Shown: in pieces, positions 1 through 10,666 of the stretch
Layout: every line of letters starts with the position of its first letter
Numbering within the stretch: position 1 is the stretch's first letter
Assembly: GCA_001683735.1 (NCBI GenBank)
Contig: LUGG01000003.1
Span: forward strand, 1,116,001 to 1,180,000
Length of the DNA stretch: 64,000 nt
Source: Grifola frondosa
Lineage: Eukaryota; Basidiomycota; Agaricomycetes; Polyporales; Grifolaceae
Direction: 5' to 3'
Notes under the pieces: generated by a model
Told to the model about the DNA's origin: nothing
Database searches by the model: none
The model's input: the letters and a program-made list of their open reading frames with translations, nothing else
Program-made: the position numbers and the translations under genes

Positions 1-717
1 TTCCTACATCCTCTGGCCTAGTCTATACTGCCTGGACAGGGTGCATCATCGAAGCAAATGACACGTTCGTCCCACATCAGGAATGCAGTTGCACTTCAAA
101 GATACATGGGCTTTTAGCAAGTCGCCCCTATCTTAATCCCGTGTGCTTCCCGCAATCTGAACGCTCGTTTCTGAGCTTCTATCAGTCGTCCAGCGGATGT
201 ATGAAGAACGTCGTATCGGCGTCTGAGATCATTGGACCTCACCTTGGTAAGCCGAAATGCCTCTTCTGCCTCTCGACTTATGACGAGTCTACCACGTTGG
301 TTCTTGTGCTGAGGGTTCCTTCCATTCGTTAGCATCCGTGGCATTTGTGGATAGTCATATTAAACCTTCCAGGATTACAATGATGGTGCCTGCAATCCTG
401 CGATAAAATCCCTCTTAGAAATATCTCGTTGGGTGATCATATAATATGCATGATCTACGAGCTCATGTCCGTTACACAGATACCGCAAGAATAGCGTATG
501 CGCGAGGCTATCAGTGGTGGGAGGAACTGTCACGTTGCCCCGAACCTGCGAACGACAACCTGTTTCCTAAAATGGCAATCAAGAACAAGAGGTTACACGT
601 GCATGCGCGGCGGGCCAATCAGACCGCGCGAGGGTGGTCGTGCGACGGTGAGTTCGAGCGCACGTTTCTCATGCACACGACCACATTCCAAGATGCGACG
701 CTGGTGGCGGCTCCCCG
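1..717. other. Left intergenic/unassigned sequence
   Basis: No supported gene. A 76-residue minus-strand open frame (114-344) is rich in Arg/Glu and contains a possible GT...AG segment, but it matches no family I recognise. The sequence up to 717 is taken as the upstream region of the bHLH gene. Confidence 0.4.
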
Positions 718-726
718 CTATATATC
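718..726 (+). promoter_or_regulatory. Probable TATA box of the bHLH gene
   Basis: A TATATA core lies about 85 bp upstream of the chosen ATG at 809, a reasonable position for a fungal core promoter. Inferred from spacing and composition only. Confidence 0.4.
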
Positions 727-808
727 CCACGGCGTCGAGAGCTGAGTCGTGTGCTCTCTCGTTTCCATTGCGTACGTCTCGCCTTTCCCAAGACACACCT
801 CAGACACA

Positions 809-2152
809 ATGCCCAGCTCGAACGAAATCGCGGTGTCGTATGCCGCGAGCTGCAATCCGCCTCGTCGGGCGAAGCGGCCCCGAACAGCCTCCTTGACTAC
901 TGCGGAACTACCCACCCCATCCGAGTCGACCGTCGCATCAAGGCCCCTTCTGCGCCGTGCTCGACTCCTCCCCAAGGAACCTCTTCCTGAGCTCGCTAGC
1001 CACGCTCCCGAACATGTCGATTCAGACTCTGCGGACGAGGATGAATTTGACCCTTCAGCGGTGTCCCCGGCACCCAAGCGTCGCGGTCGCAAGCCGGGCA
1101 CGCTCTCCCGCTCTGCGCGGGAGTCCATGCGCAAACTAAACCATTCGCGCATCGAGAAAGCCAGGCGTACCAAGATTAACGAGACGCTCACCACGCTCAG
1201 CGTCCTCGTCAACGAGGCGGAGCGACAGGGACATATGGCTACTCCAATTGAGGACATCGATGGAAAGCCGAAGCGGGCGGGCAAGGGAAAGGCAGAGGAG
1301 AAGGAGTTCAAGCTCGATGTGCTCGTGAAGACTGTTGCGTACATGCAGCATCTCATCGAGCGCGTGAAGACGCTCGAGTCCGCGCGCTGTCCCACCTGTG
1401 CGGGATCGGCCAGTGGTCCGAGCTTGAAGCGGAAACGACTTGCTGACGAGGTGATCGCGGTTGACGATGACATAGATCTCGATGCACAGACGGTGCACTC
1501 GAGCAGGGACGAGGATTCGTACGTGGGGGACGATGAGAGGGGCATTGCCGAAGACGACGAGCGGCTGAGCGTCCCTCCCATGCCCGCGCCCTTGCCTGCG
1601 CGCCCGTCCTCCGCGCAGCCTAATCCATCTCCACGTCTCCCTCCTATCTCCTCGTGGCTTCCTCACCCATACGTTGACCCCAGCTGCATCGCCGCTCTTG
1701 CGGAGTCCCGGCCCCAGACTAGTCAGGCACAGCTTCCCTCCCCGCCTCCCTCAGGTCGTTTCCATCCTGTGATTTCGCTCGGTAGCATGCCCGCACTCGT
1801 CCTCCCTGCACCGGCGCACCCCATCCTTCCTCAGAATTCCACTTCCATTTCGTCTTCGCAGGTGTCCAGGATCTCTATCCCGACGAGCGCGCGGCGCCTC
1901 TCTAATGTTGGTTCCCCAGCATGGACGCCCGAGGACGAATCTGCCGCGTCACTACTTCTGCAGATGAGCTCGTCGCCTACCTCGGCGCCGTCATCCATGA
2001 GCTCGGCGAGGATCGTGCCGTTGGCGCTCCCTCGGGCTGCGGAGCGGTCGCCGAAGGGGACTCACTGGTTGGGCGACGAGGTCCCTAGAGAGCTTGCGAG
2101 GCCATTGATGGTTGAGACGCCGAGCTCGTTGTTAGGTTTGGAGAGGGACTGA
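809..2152 (+). CDS. bHLH transcription factor with an expanded loop
   Basis: Single-exon 447-residue nuclear DNA-binding protein. Residues ~90-100 are a basic run (KRRGRKPG) and ~109-122 form the bHLH basic region, with His, Glu and Arg in the H-x-x-x-E-x-x-x-R spacing of E-box (CACGTG) binders. Helix 1 (~123-137) is followed by an unusually long, charged loop of about 28 residues and then helix 2 (~167-190, starting FKLDVLVKTV). A CPTC motif follows. The rest is low-complexity, Ser/Pro-rich and probably activating or regulatory. The ATG at 809 is preferred over an in-frame ATG at 749 because 749 lies too close to the TATA box and its leader is not protein-like. The exact orthologue (Pho4-like or another fungal bHLH) cannot be decided by eye. 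Confidence 0.85.
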   Translation: MPSSNEIAVSYAASCNPPRRAKRPRTASLTTAELPTPSESTVASRPLLRRARLLPKEPLPELASHAPEHVDSDSADEDEFDPSAVSPAPKRRGRKPGTLSRSARESMRKLNHSRIEKARRTKINETLTTLSVLVNEAERQGHMATPIEDIDGKPKRAGKGKAEEKEFKLDVLVKTVAYMQHLIERVKTLESARCPTCAGSASGPSLKRKRLADEVIAVDDDIDLDAQTVHSSRDEDSYVGDDERGIAEDDERLSVPPMPAPLPARPSSAQPNPSPRLPPISSWLPHPYVDPSCIAALAESRPQTSQAQLPSPPPSGRFHPVISLGSMPALVLPAPAHPILPQNSTSISSSQVSRISIPTSARRLSNVGSPAWTPEDESAASLLLQMSSSPTSAPSSMSSARIVPLALPRAAERSPKGTHWLGDEVPRELARPLMVETPSSLLGLERD

Positions 2153-2744
2153 GGATCGGTTCCGGATACTGAGACCATGTTTTATGTTCCGGCTATCTTT
2201 TCTCTAGGTTGTAACGGTGTGAGATTATTGGGCTATGTAATATGTCACTTTCTTGCCAACTTTTCCAGGGAATGTATGTAGTGGGAGTTCTCACCCTAAC
2301 GTACTAGAAGCTGTAAAGCTGTGGAAACCCTAGATAAACCTCTATCGATAGATGTATTGGGGTTTGTACATATCGTCCATGCCAGGTGTGATTTCATTGA
2401 CGCGTCTGTCACGCGTCGTGTCGGGTTCGGTCACGCTTGCTTTGTCACGGTCTTTCTACTCTTCGTTGCTCTCACCTGGCCCCATGCAACGTGAATCATA
2501 TGGCCCAAATACGTTCTGATCTTTGTTGAGCCACTCAAAACAGGTATTTCAGTATCCTCCGGCGCATATATTCATATCATCAGCGCTGATCGTATTGATG
2601 TCCTAGTGCTGCACTGGCTGTGGTAGACTCTGCTTTCGGCTCCGGGTGTTTTTTTGCCAGCTGAGCCAGCCATCGCTCATCCCGACGAACCCACCCACCG
2701 GTTTCACCGAATTTTGTCCAGTACCTCCATTATAACAACTGTAG

Positions 2745-2900
2745 TCCTGTAAGCCACTCCCGATCATACGTCTCTTGACGCTTCACTACTAGATCAAGTC
2801 ATTTCTTAGAAAATGCAAGCTCCATATCGTCTGATAGATTCGGTGAGATGTCCTTCACATTTTGTCGTTGTACGATATTTTCTGACAGATCAGGCACATG
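2745..2900 (+). repeat. Diverged direct repeat, copy A
   Basis: Shares ordered blocks with copy B 780-800 bp downstream: a start containing CTGTAAG, a middle block TATCGTCTGA (AATCGTCTGA in copy B) and a perfect 19-nt core (2868-2886) ending in TTTTCTGAC. Between blocks the copies have many substitutions and small gaps, so the duplication is old. Confidence 0.5.
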
Positions 2901-3530
2901 GGCCTCAGAGTGATGTCTACACCTCATTCCACGTATTGATTCGTCCCATACGCAGTGATAGCAGCTGTATTGAAAGGTGGTTATATTCATGGCCGCATCC
3001 AGAAGATTCTCAGAGCTGACATTTCGTCTGTTATTATTACAGCCTTTCATGTTCGACTGTGGTTTCTGACGAGGATGACGCAATTAGGAAGTGTGCGAAC
3101 TTAAGACTATCCATACGTTTCAGGTCTGGCTCTACATATTTTGATGACTAAATGACTATTATTCCATTCGTCGATCTGAGTTACCGCACAGCATTCCCCC
3201 TGGCACATGTGTTCGTGGCATGGCGTCAATGCTGTGTATCGGAATCTGCATTGATGAAAGTTCAGTCTTACTACCTTCGTGTCGGACTACCTAATCGCTT
3301 TTGGATGGGCCCCGTGATGTCGAGGAACCTCGTTCGCTTCGCTGGATGCTCGATACCGAACGTCGCTGGTTCTGGAAAATGCTGCCTTGGTGCTGGAGAG
3401 GCCATTCATGTGCTTCCAGCTCCAGAAATAGTTCTTTCCGATGTTCCAGCCACACTGTTAGCGTTTCTACTCATGGTGGCTCAGACATGATGCTGACACT
3501 GCGACTGGTTTCACTAGTTCTGCAATAGCA

Positions 3531-3700
3531 GCTGTAAGTCATTCCGATCATCTCCGACCTTGACGCTTTCACTAAATCGGACCATCTCAACTATTACACA
3601 GATCATCCATGTCCGAAATCGTCTGACAGGCTCAATGAGACGTTTTCCATGCGCGCTTTGCCATTGTACGATATTTTCTGACGTCATTGGATCATGTCCT
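3531..3700 (+). repeat. Diverged direct repeat, copy B
   Basis: Second copy; the identical 19-nt core is at 3664-3682. Neither copy encodes anything recognisable. Confidence 0.5.
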
Positions 3701-4707
3701 TGGGTCATGCATGCGTACGTGAAGCCAATCCTGGCGGGACTTCGCGGCACAGGTGGAATATTGTTTGTGCAAGTCACCGATAATCGTTCACCGAAGACAT
3801 GAATTCATCCTACTTATGCCACGAACGACTCAAACGCGCCACAGTGAGTGGTCTCGATCGTGTTATGAGCACAGATATAATTGATCGCTACTCTACTGCC
3901 CCAACTCCACAGGCGCCAGCGGCTCATACCCGTCGATGAAGTCTTGTGCGCCAATGACAACGGTGCGACCTCTTCTCAGCTCGCTTCATTAGTGTTGCTC
4001 AAGAAACGAAGTCGCCAGCGGGAAAGAACTGACCGTATATCAGGCGTGGTGCGCTACACAGGGTCCCTTACTTTCATGGTTACGATACTGCGGCTGATGG
4101 TCTGTATTCTCAAGGCGTCTTCGACCTTTTCGGGTCCGCCATTGAGCCTTACGGTATCTGCTGAACTATATTTATCAGCATTAATTCGGCGCGCTGACGT
4201 TGATGAGCCCTCCCGCTGTGTTTGGACTCAAACTTTACCATCTCCAACACCGGAACGCAAAAGCGAGCTGCTGCAGAGCGTTCCGATACCTTATGTGTCG
4301 CTTGTTGCCATTCCGATGGTGCTTTTCACCGAAGCTATTCCGTGGGGAATGCAAGATTGTTGTCCGGAGCCTAACTGAGATTCCTGCAACCACGCGAATA
4401 TGCTTTGTGCCATTTGGCCAAATGCAGTATATCAGATCCTCAGAATGTGAGTGACCTGTGGACCTGTGGCGCGATGTGATGCTCTTTTGATGCCATGGGC
4501 AAGTTGGATGCAAGTTGACCAAGACCTTGGAATCTATTTTTCCCTGTCTAGAGGAGTTGGACTGGCTCCGGCGGATGATATGTAACAATTCCGAGGACCA
4601 CGGCAGCGTTGTCGCTCTGCATCGTAGGTGCGCCTCTGGTACTAACTAAAATTGCTCTTACCCGTGATCCCTGCTGAGACGCGGATTCAGTGCATGCTGT
4701 GCTCCAG

Positions 4708-4713
4708 TATAAA
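4708..4713 (+). promoter_or_regulatory. TATA box of carboxylesterase 1
   Basis: TATAAA lies 57 bp upstream of the start codon at 4770, with no intervening ATG. Confidence 0.55.
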
Positions 4714-4769
4714 TGCTCTACAAATTATCCATTCTCGATGTCGTCCCATCGTTCTATTAACGCGGCAAC

Positions 4770-6942
4770 ATGCGTTTGAGTATACATCCCCTCACGCTGT
4801 TGTACCTTTGTGGCGCTTGGGCCGCACCTCAGCTGCAATTAAACGGGACAATTATTATTGGACAGGCTATCGAGTCTGCTGCATTCTCTCCCCAAGAGTT
4901 CTTCGCTGGTAAGATCACTTTTGAACTCGTAACAGATTTAAAATCTCACTGCGTTATAGGTATACCTTTTGCTGAGCCTCCCATCGATGCTCTGCGTTTT
5001 GCACCCCCTGTTCTAAAGACCAAGCTCGACGTTCCTGTCTTCAATGCGACGGCTTATGGTCCCTCTTGTGCTCAGATTACGGTTCGTGGCGCCTGCTGCA
5101 GTCCGGAATAACGCTGATCATTTATGGCAGGTTGGTAGTTCAGTGGGTAACATGAGCGAGGACTGTTTGACCATCAACATCCTTCGCCCTGCCAACTTAC
5201 CCAAGGGGACCGCACTGCCTGTAATGACCTGGATCTTTGGCGGAGGGTTCTCTAGTGAGTGTCTGCCGCGAGCTATTTTGTCGGGCTTCACTAATACTGC
5301 AATGTACAGTCGGTTCAGCTGAATTATACAATGGCACAGCTTTAGTGTCCCGTAGTATCGCTCGTGTAATCTAATTTGTTTTGTTATCTTCACCATCGAG
5401 CTGAATTGCCCCCGCAGAATACGCCCGTTATTTACGTCACTTTCAACTATCGTTTGGGCCCTTTCGGGTTCCCTCAAGGCAATGAAGCTGTAGCGCGCGG
5501 TTCGCTGAATCTGGGGCTGAAGGACCAACTTGCCGCACTGGAGTGGATACAGCAGAACATAGCTTCATTCGGCGGCGATCCAAGAAAGGTAAATAGGAGT
5601 CATGTCTTCGAAGTGTTAGAGCTGACGACTTTTCAGGTAATGCTGTTCGGACAGAGTGCGGGTGCGATATCAATATCGTTCTTGTACTTAAACTCGGGGC
5701 TAGAGAGATATGCCCGTGCAGCGGTTCGTTTGCGAAATTGCTCTTCTAGTGCAGTGTACTCATACATCCTGACTTAGATTTTTGAATCCGGCTCGCAAAA
5801 TACTTTCCCTACATTCGAGCCGAGCGACCGAATGTTAGAGTGGGAACTTTTCACCAATTCCACACCCGAATGTGCCGGTGCGCGTCAAAACGGCTCTTTT
5901 GCGTGCTTGCGGGAAGCTAGTACGAATACGCTGCTACAGTCATGGATCGAGGTGGCTATAACATTAGAAGAAGAAACGCCGTTCTATCCGGTCATAGATG
6001 GTCCGGGGGGCGTCATCCCTGATCTACCGTCAAGATTGCTTGCTGCTGGGAGATTTTCGCGCATCCCGTTCATAGCGGGGACCAATTTGGATGAAGGTAT
6101 GCTGATGCACTCTGATTTTGCATCCACCTCCTGATAGGGGAATATCCACAGGAACTACTTCCGTTCAACAGAATACTTCCTCAGACGCCGATATCATAGA
6201 TTTCATGTACACGAACTTCATGCCCCGGAACGTCGATACTCCCCCAGCCAGCCTCACTGCAGCAGCGAACAATCTGCTGGTACTCTATCCCGATATCCCA
6301 GCTCTTGGGTCGCCGTACAATACAGGGAACGAGACATTCGGCTTGAGTCCCGAGTACAAGCGGCTGTCGTCTATCGCAGGCGATGTGTTCTTCCAGGCCC
6401 TCAGGAGGACTTGGATACAAACTGCCAGCGGCGTTGGAGTGAAGGCGTTTGCTTATCTCTTTGCCGATCCGGCCGCGGTAACTAACGCTTCCCTTGGAAG
6501 TGCGTGTTTTTGTATATGAACTTTTGCGGTGGACTGACATGTTCTGCAGTCACTCACAGTGATGAGATTCCATACGTATATGGTGAAACTGCCTCTGCAA
6601 ACTCGTCGAGCCCTGCTGGTATCCTGAGCACCGAAATGATGGACTATTGGATATCTTTCGCCGTGTCACTGGACCCCAACGATGGACGAGGAAGTAATCG
6701 TAAGATTCTGTTGTTAATAACCTCTAATTCTGGCTAACCCCTCCATTCAGGTCCAAAGTGGCAGCAGTATACTCACCAGAAGGAGGTTGGTGTCGTGCAC
6801 GCGCTAATCGAACTGCGCTCTGATTGTGTTTCTTCAGGTTGTGCTACAATTAATTGGTGGAAACACAACACTTATCCCGGACACTTATCGCTCATCGCAA
6901 ATTGCATACATCAATTCGATCGCCGAGGTGCTTCATCATTGA
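4770..6942 (+). CDS. Secreted type-B carboxylesterase/lipase 1
   Basis: Predicted extracellular ester hydrolase of the type-B carboxylesterase (Candida rugosa lipase-like) alpha/beta-hydrolase family. Eleven exons were traced (4770-4908, 4960-5081, 5131-5254, 5310-5365, 5418-5588, 5637-5723, 5778-6096, 6152-6499, 6550-6699, 6751-6785, 6838-6942), all joined by 48-55 nt GT-AG introns, giving a fully open 551-residue frame. The signal peptide is about residues 1-18. [11 protein letters not shown] is the family signature, GGGF is the oxyanion loop, GQSAG carries nucleophile Ser211, GTNLDEG gives Glu339 and THSDE gives His458, so the triad is complete. A paralogue with matching intron positions lies inverted at 54.4-56.6 kb. 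The substrate cannot be told from sequence. Confidence 0.92.
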
Positions 6943-8520
6943 GCTGACGATCTCCTGGAGTATTCTCTACCTTATTATGGATAGTGTCATTTCAGGTTCC
7001 TCCCGACAGTAGCTTATTCTAGATGTAATTTTAATGCTAGTAGTAGATATCTGCCATTTCAAAGCGTGATTAGCCGGCGTGATTATGATTGACGGAAGTT
7101 GTATTCAAGCGTCATCGAAGAATATCGTCATATTACCTCTGGCCCTGGAGAGCCCATTTTGATGGTCACTGTCAGCTTGAATGCAAGCTGGTTCTGCCGG
7201 ACGCGTTACAGCAAATGATCAATTCCCGACCACTATCGGTTGTCCCACGCTCTGGACGCGCTTGTCACGCGTCGCGTCGCGTCTGGTCACACACTCTCAC
7301 GGAGGCCTAGGCCTGCCATAGCGCAGGCCTGATCCCTTCACGTGATCAATCATCGAACTGGTATTTTCTTGCTCCTCATTTTCGGGAATGTGCAACTCTA
7401 GGTCTCTGGCATGAGAAGGTTTTCATACGAAAGGAATGGAGGCGGTGCTCCCGTATGGGTTCGGGAGATGAATATTTTGTCTGTAAGTATCTCATAGGTT
7501 TCTGCTAGGAGCGGTAAACGTTAATGGATGGTTTGGACTCTAGCATGAGTTTTATTGCAATCAATGTTGCATTCTTTCCCGGGAGCGCTAGACTTTCCAA
7601 TTAATCTGCAGATATATTCCGTGTGACTAGTCGTTTAGCGAGCGTGGACATCTTTATATCCTCCATCTTGAGGTCAGCTACTCAACCGCTTCGGTGCATC
7701 AGCAGTCCAAAGTGAAACGTGTCCCCGCTTTTTTCTTCGGCGAGCCCCTCGGTAGCTTGTACAGCATGGATTTTCCGGGATTGATACCAGTTGTACAGGC
7801 TTGCGAACTTGAAGTGGTTGCTATGTATGCTTTTGTTTTCACAACACTTGGACATGGAAATTGACCACTTCTTCAATGGATAGTAATGGATCCCGATTAT
7901 TCTGGCCCTATGAACGAGCGTACACTAAAGATATACAGGTCCCTCACTCACCAACACGTCCCTTCACGGATATACGAACCCACACTCATTTGAACGGCTG
8001 CAGAATCATCGGATTCAAGTGAACATGTCGAGGAGGTGGCGGGTTGGCGGACCGCTATCGGACCGCTCTTCTTCCCTTGATCAGGCAAGTCTTCAAGAAT
8101 ACCTGCTTCTTACCCCGAGTGCGCGCACATAGTTCTGCCGAGCGTCTGATCTCGTGGAAGAAATCCGGAAGCAAACCCCGCTTCTGCAACACTGAGGCTA
8201 ATCTTACTGGCCGCGCTGCGGAAACCTTCGTCTTCATTATTTCTTTATATAGCTAACGCGACTTCGCGGTGGCCAGCGTTGCGAAGAGGTTGTCTCCAAA
8301 TGTGATCACGTACGTTCTCACCGATCTTGGGAGCATGTGAGACCGATCCTCATGTTGGCGTTGAATGAAGTCTGAACCTCATGACAGCCCATGAGCTTGT
8401 TGCGCGAAGTCTTCTGTCTAATGTTGATACACCCTCTTGCCCTCACTTTTTCCGCCCCGTTGCATATAAGGGCTTCAAGCGTGCATCGTTTGTTCCCCAT
8501 TCTCTCGGTCTTTACACAGG
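6943..8520. other. Intergenic region
   Basis: No supported gene. At 7255-7290 there is a GACGCG/GTCACGCGTCG-rich stretch similar to one at 2398. A CATATAAG element at about 8463-8470 sits ~55 bp before the polygalacturonase start and may be its TATA box. Confidence 0.4.
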
Positions 8521-10341
8521 ATGTCTACCTTCCAACGCCTCGCTGCTCTACTCTTGTTCGCTCAGTTGCTTGTGGCTGCTCCCGCAGGCAAGGACTGCAC
8601 TGGTACCATATCCTCCCTGGACGACGTCGACGATGCCGTCGAATGCACCACTGTGAATATCAATGCATTCACGGTTCCGGCTGGCGAAACGTTCAACCTG
8701 GATTTAGCAGATGGCACGACTGTGACCATGAGTAAGTAGCTGTGTTCTATTGTTAAGTGCTGTGGAAAAATAGATGAACTGTACCCACAACAGACGGAGA
8801 CGTGACCTTCGGAACTAAAAATTGGGATGGTCCCCTCTTCGAAGTCAGTACGTGGAGACGTCTCATAGCATTCTCAAGTTCTGACAGTTTTCATAGGGGA
8901 CAGTATTACTTGTTCGTACCTATCCTTGCAGCATCTTGCTAGGTTAAATTAACAGCTCTTTCTCAAGTCAACGGTAACGGTCACACATTCAACGGAAGTG
9001 GGCCGTTCTATTGGGTATGCAATTCAATATTTATGTTACATTGATCTCATGTAACACTAGGATGGCCAAGGCATCAATGGCGGCTCACTAAGCCTGATCC
9101 TATGATGAAGTATGTTGTTCAAAGCCTGCACGAGTCAGATAATTGACAATCCACTTCTCAGGATCAAAATTTCTGGTACATTCACGGTCAGTCCTCGGGG
9201 ACCACGGACTCGAATCAGCTCTCACGACAAAATTTATCAACAGAACGTGAAGGTGCTCAACTCTCCTGCGCGTGTCTATAGCGTCTCCAATCCGCGCCAC
9301 TCGTCATGTCCCAACTCACCATCGATAACTGTAATATTATTTTTTCGTTTATCCTGTTCCAAGGCTTCGTTTGACATCTCTCCAGCTGCTGGTGACGCGC
9401 CGAATCCGCCAGTGATGGCCAGCCCGCTGGGCACAATACGGATGGATTTGATTGCAGCACCAATGATTTGACTATCGAAGATAGGTATGGAATTACAAGC
9501 GGTCATAAACCGCTTGTGCTAACAAATGGATCTTCAGCACAATTCAAACCAAGACGATTGTCTTGCCATCAATAAGGGCACCAACATTGTTTTCCAGCAA
9601 ACAGCTGCACAGGAGGCCACGGTATCTCCTTGTGAGTATATAGTACAATCTCCAACCTTGGGGGATTTAATAGACTTCATACCATCCAACAGGGTTCGAT
9701 CTCGTCGGATGCCATTGTATCTGGTATCGTGGTCGCCAACAATGTCGTCACCACCAAGTCCGCCGTTCTTTGATCTCGGCTGTCCACAAGCCTGACTGGC
9801 TTCCTTCCACCAGCGATCAAGCGATCCGCATCAAGACCAAGGCTTCAGCAACAGATGCCTCCGTCTCCAATTCACGTACTCTGGAAATACTGCTACTGGC
9901 TTAAGGCAATTCGGCGTTCTGATCGACCAAGTACGCGGAAGGTCGTTTGTCACGGTTACATGACTGCTCACATTTATTGCAATAGAGCTATCCTGACACG
10001 CTCGGCACTCCCGGAACAGGCGTCACGATCTCCGTGAGTCCACTTTCTTCACTGCAGGTCTCGCCGTTCCGATTGAGCGCGACTGATTGGCTTGTGATTC
10101 AAGGACATCAACTTCGTTGGTAGCACCAACTCCTTCACCGTCAACAGCGGCGCGGACCGCGTCGCAGTTAACTGCGGCGCTGGCGCATGTACTGGTTAGC
10201 AGAAGCAACACTACATGGTATTCGTACACCATGCTTACTGGGGTTGTTCCAGGTACCTGGGACTGGTCTGCGCTCGAGGTGTCTGGCGGCGTAGCTGGCC
10301 CAATCACGAACTTCAATGGCATCGAGAACTTCTCCCAGTGA
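8521..10341 (+). CDS. Endopolygalacturonase (GH28), frame broken by small indels
   Basis: Secreted pectin-degrading glycoside hydrolase. The signal peptide is residues 1-20 (MSTFQRLAALLLFAQLLVAA). After removing ~10 introns of about 50 nt, the GH28 signature blocks appear in order: GHNTDGF, QDDCLAI, GGHGIS and IRIKTK, then a C-terminus ending NGIENFSQ. All catalytic Asp, His, Arg and Lys residues are present. The blocks lie in different frames: one missing base is needed near each of 9084, 9294, 9405, 9546, 9600 and 9870, and the junction near 8897 is also off by one. Two of these are AAA where AAAA is expected. Either this is a recent pseudogene or the assembly has homopolymer errors. Convergent with the lyase-like gene downstream. 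Confidence 0.85.
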
Positions 10342-10666
10342 TCATTTGGTGCGGGAAATGGGGACAATTACAAACGGGGCTGTGATAACGTCGTGATTCG
10401 CATTGTAACATTGAAAGGCTCAGATTATGTGACAATTACATCTGGTCGTATTATGAGACGGCCCGACAGCAAATTGGAATAACAAAAGAGCAACGATAAT
10501 TACAACAAGCATGGTATAAGTACACGGGTAGCGGCTTGCTGTAACGACTGTGTTGTAGTCCATGTGTAGAGCATGGCGGTCTCGAGATAGAACATATCCT
10601 TTGGATACTGATATAACAAGGCGTAAGTCCTCGGTAGCATGTTAGTCACAACAAGCGCCCAATATG
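10342..10666. other. Convergent 3' intergenic spacer
   Basis: 325 bp between the stop codons of the polygalacturonase (+) and the lyase-like gene (-). It must hold both terminators; no clear structure was seen. Confidence 0.5.

Larger units (their letters stand above)
2153..4707. other. Intergenic region with a diverged direct duplication
   Basis: About 2.5 kb without a supportable gene. Short open frames on both strands lack family resemblance and convincing splice structure. The region holds a diverged direct repeat (listed separately) and, at 2398-2420, two ACGCGT-type boxes within 20 bp. Confidence 0.4.

Noticed and set aside
114..344. 76-residue basic frame at the left edge
   Set aside because: No recognised family and a plausible intron inside it; cannot be told from chance.
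718..1581. 287-residue minus-strand frame opposite the bHLH gene
   Set aside because: Ser/Arg-rich translation of the complementary strand with no domain; a shadow of a high-GC coding region.
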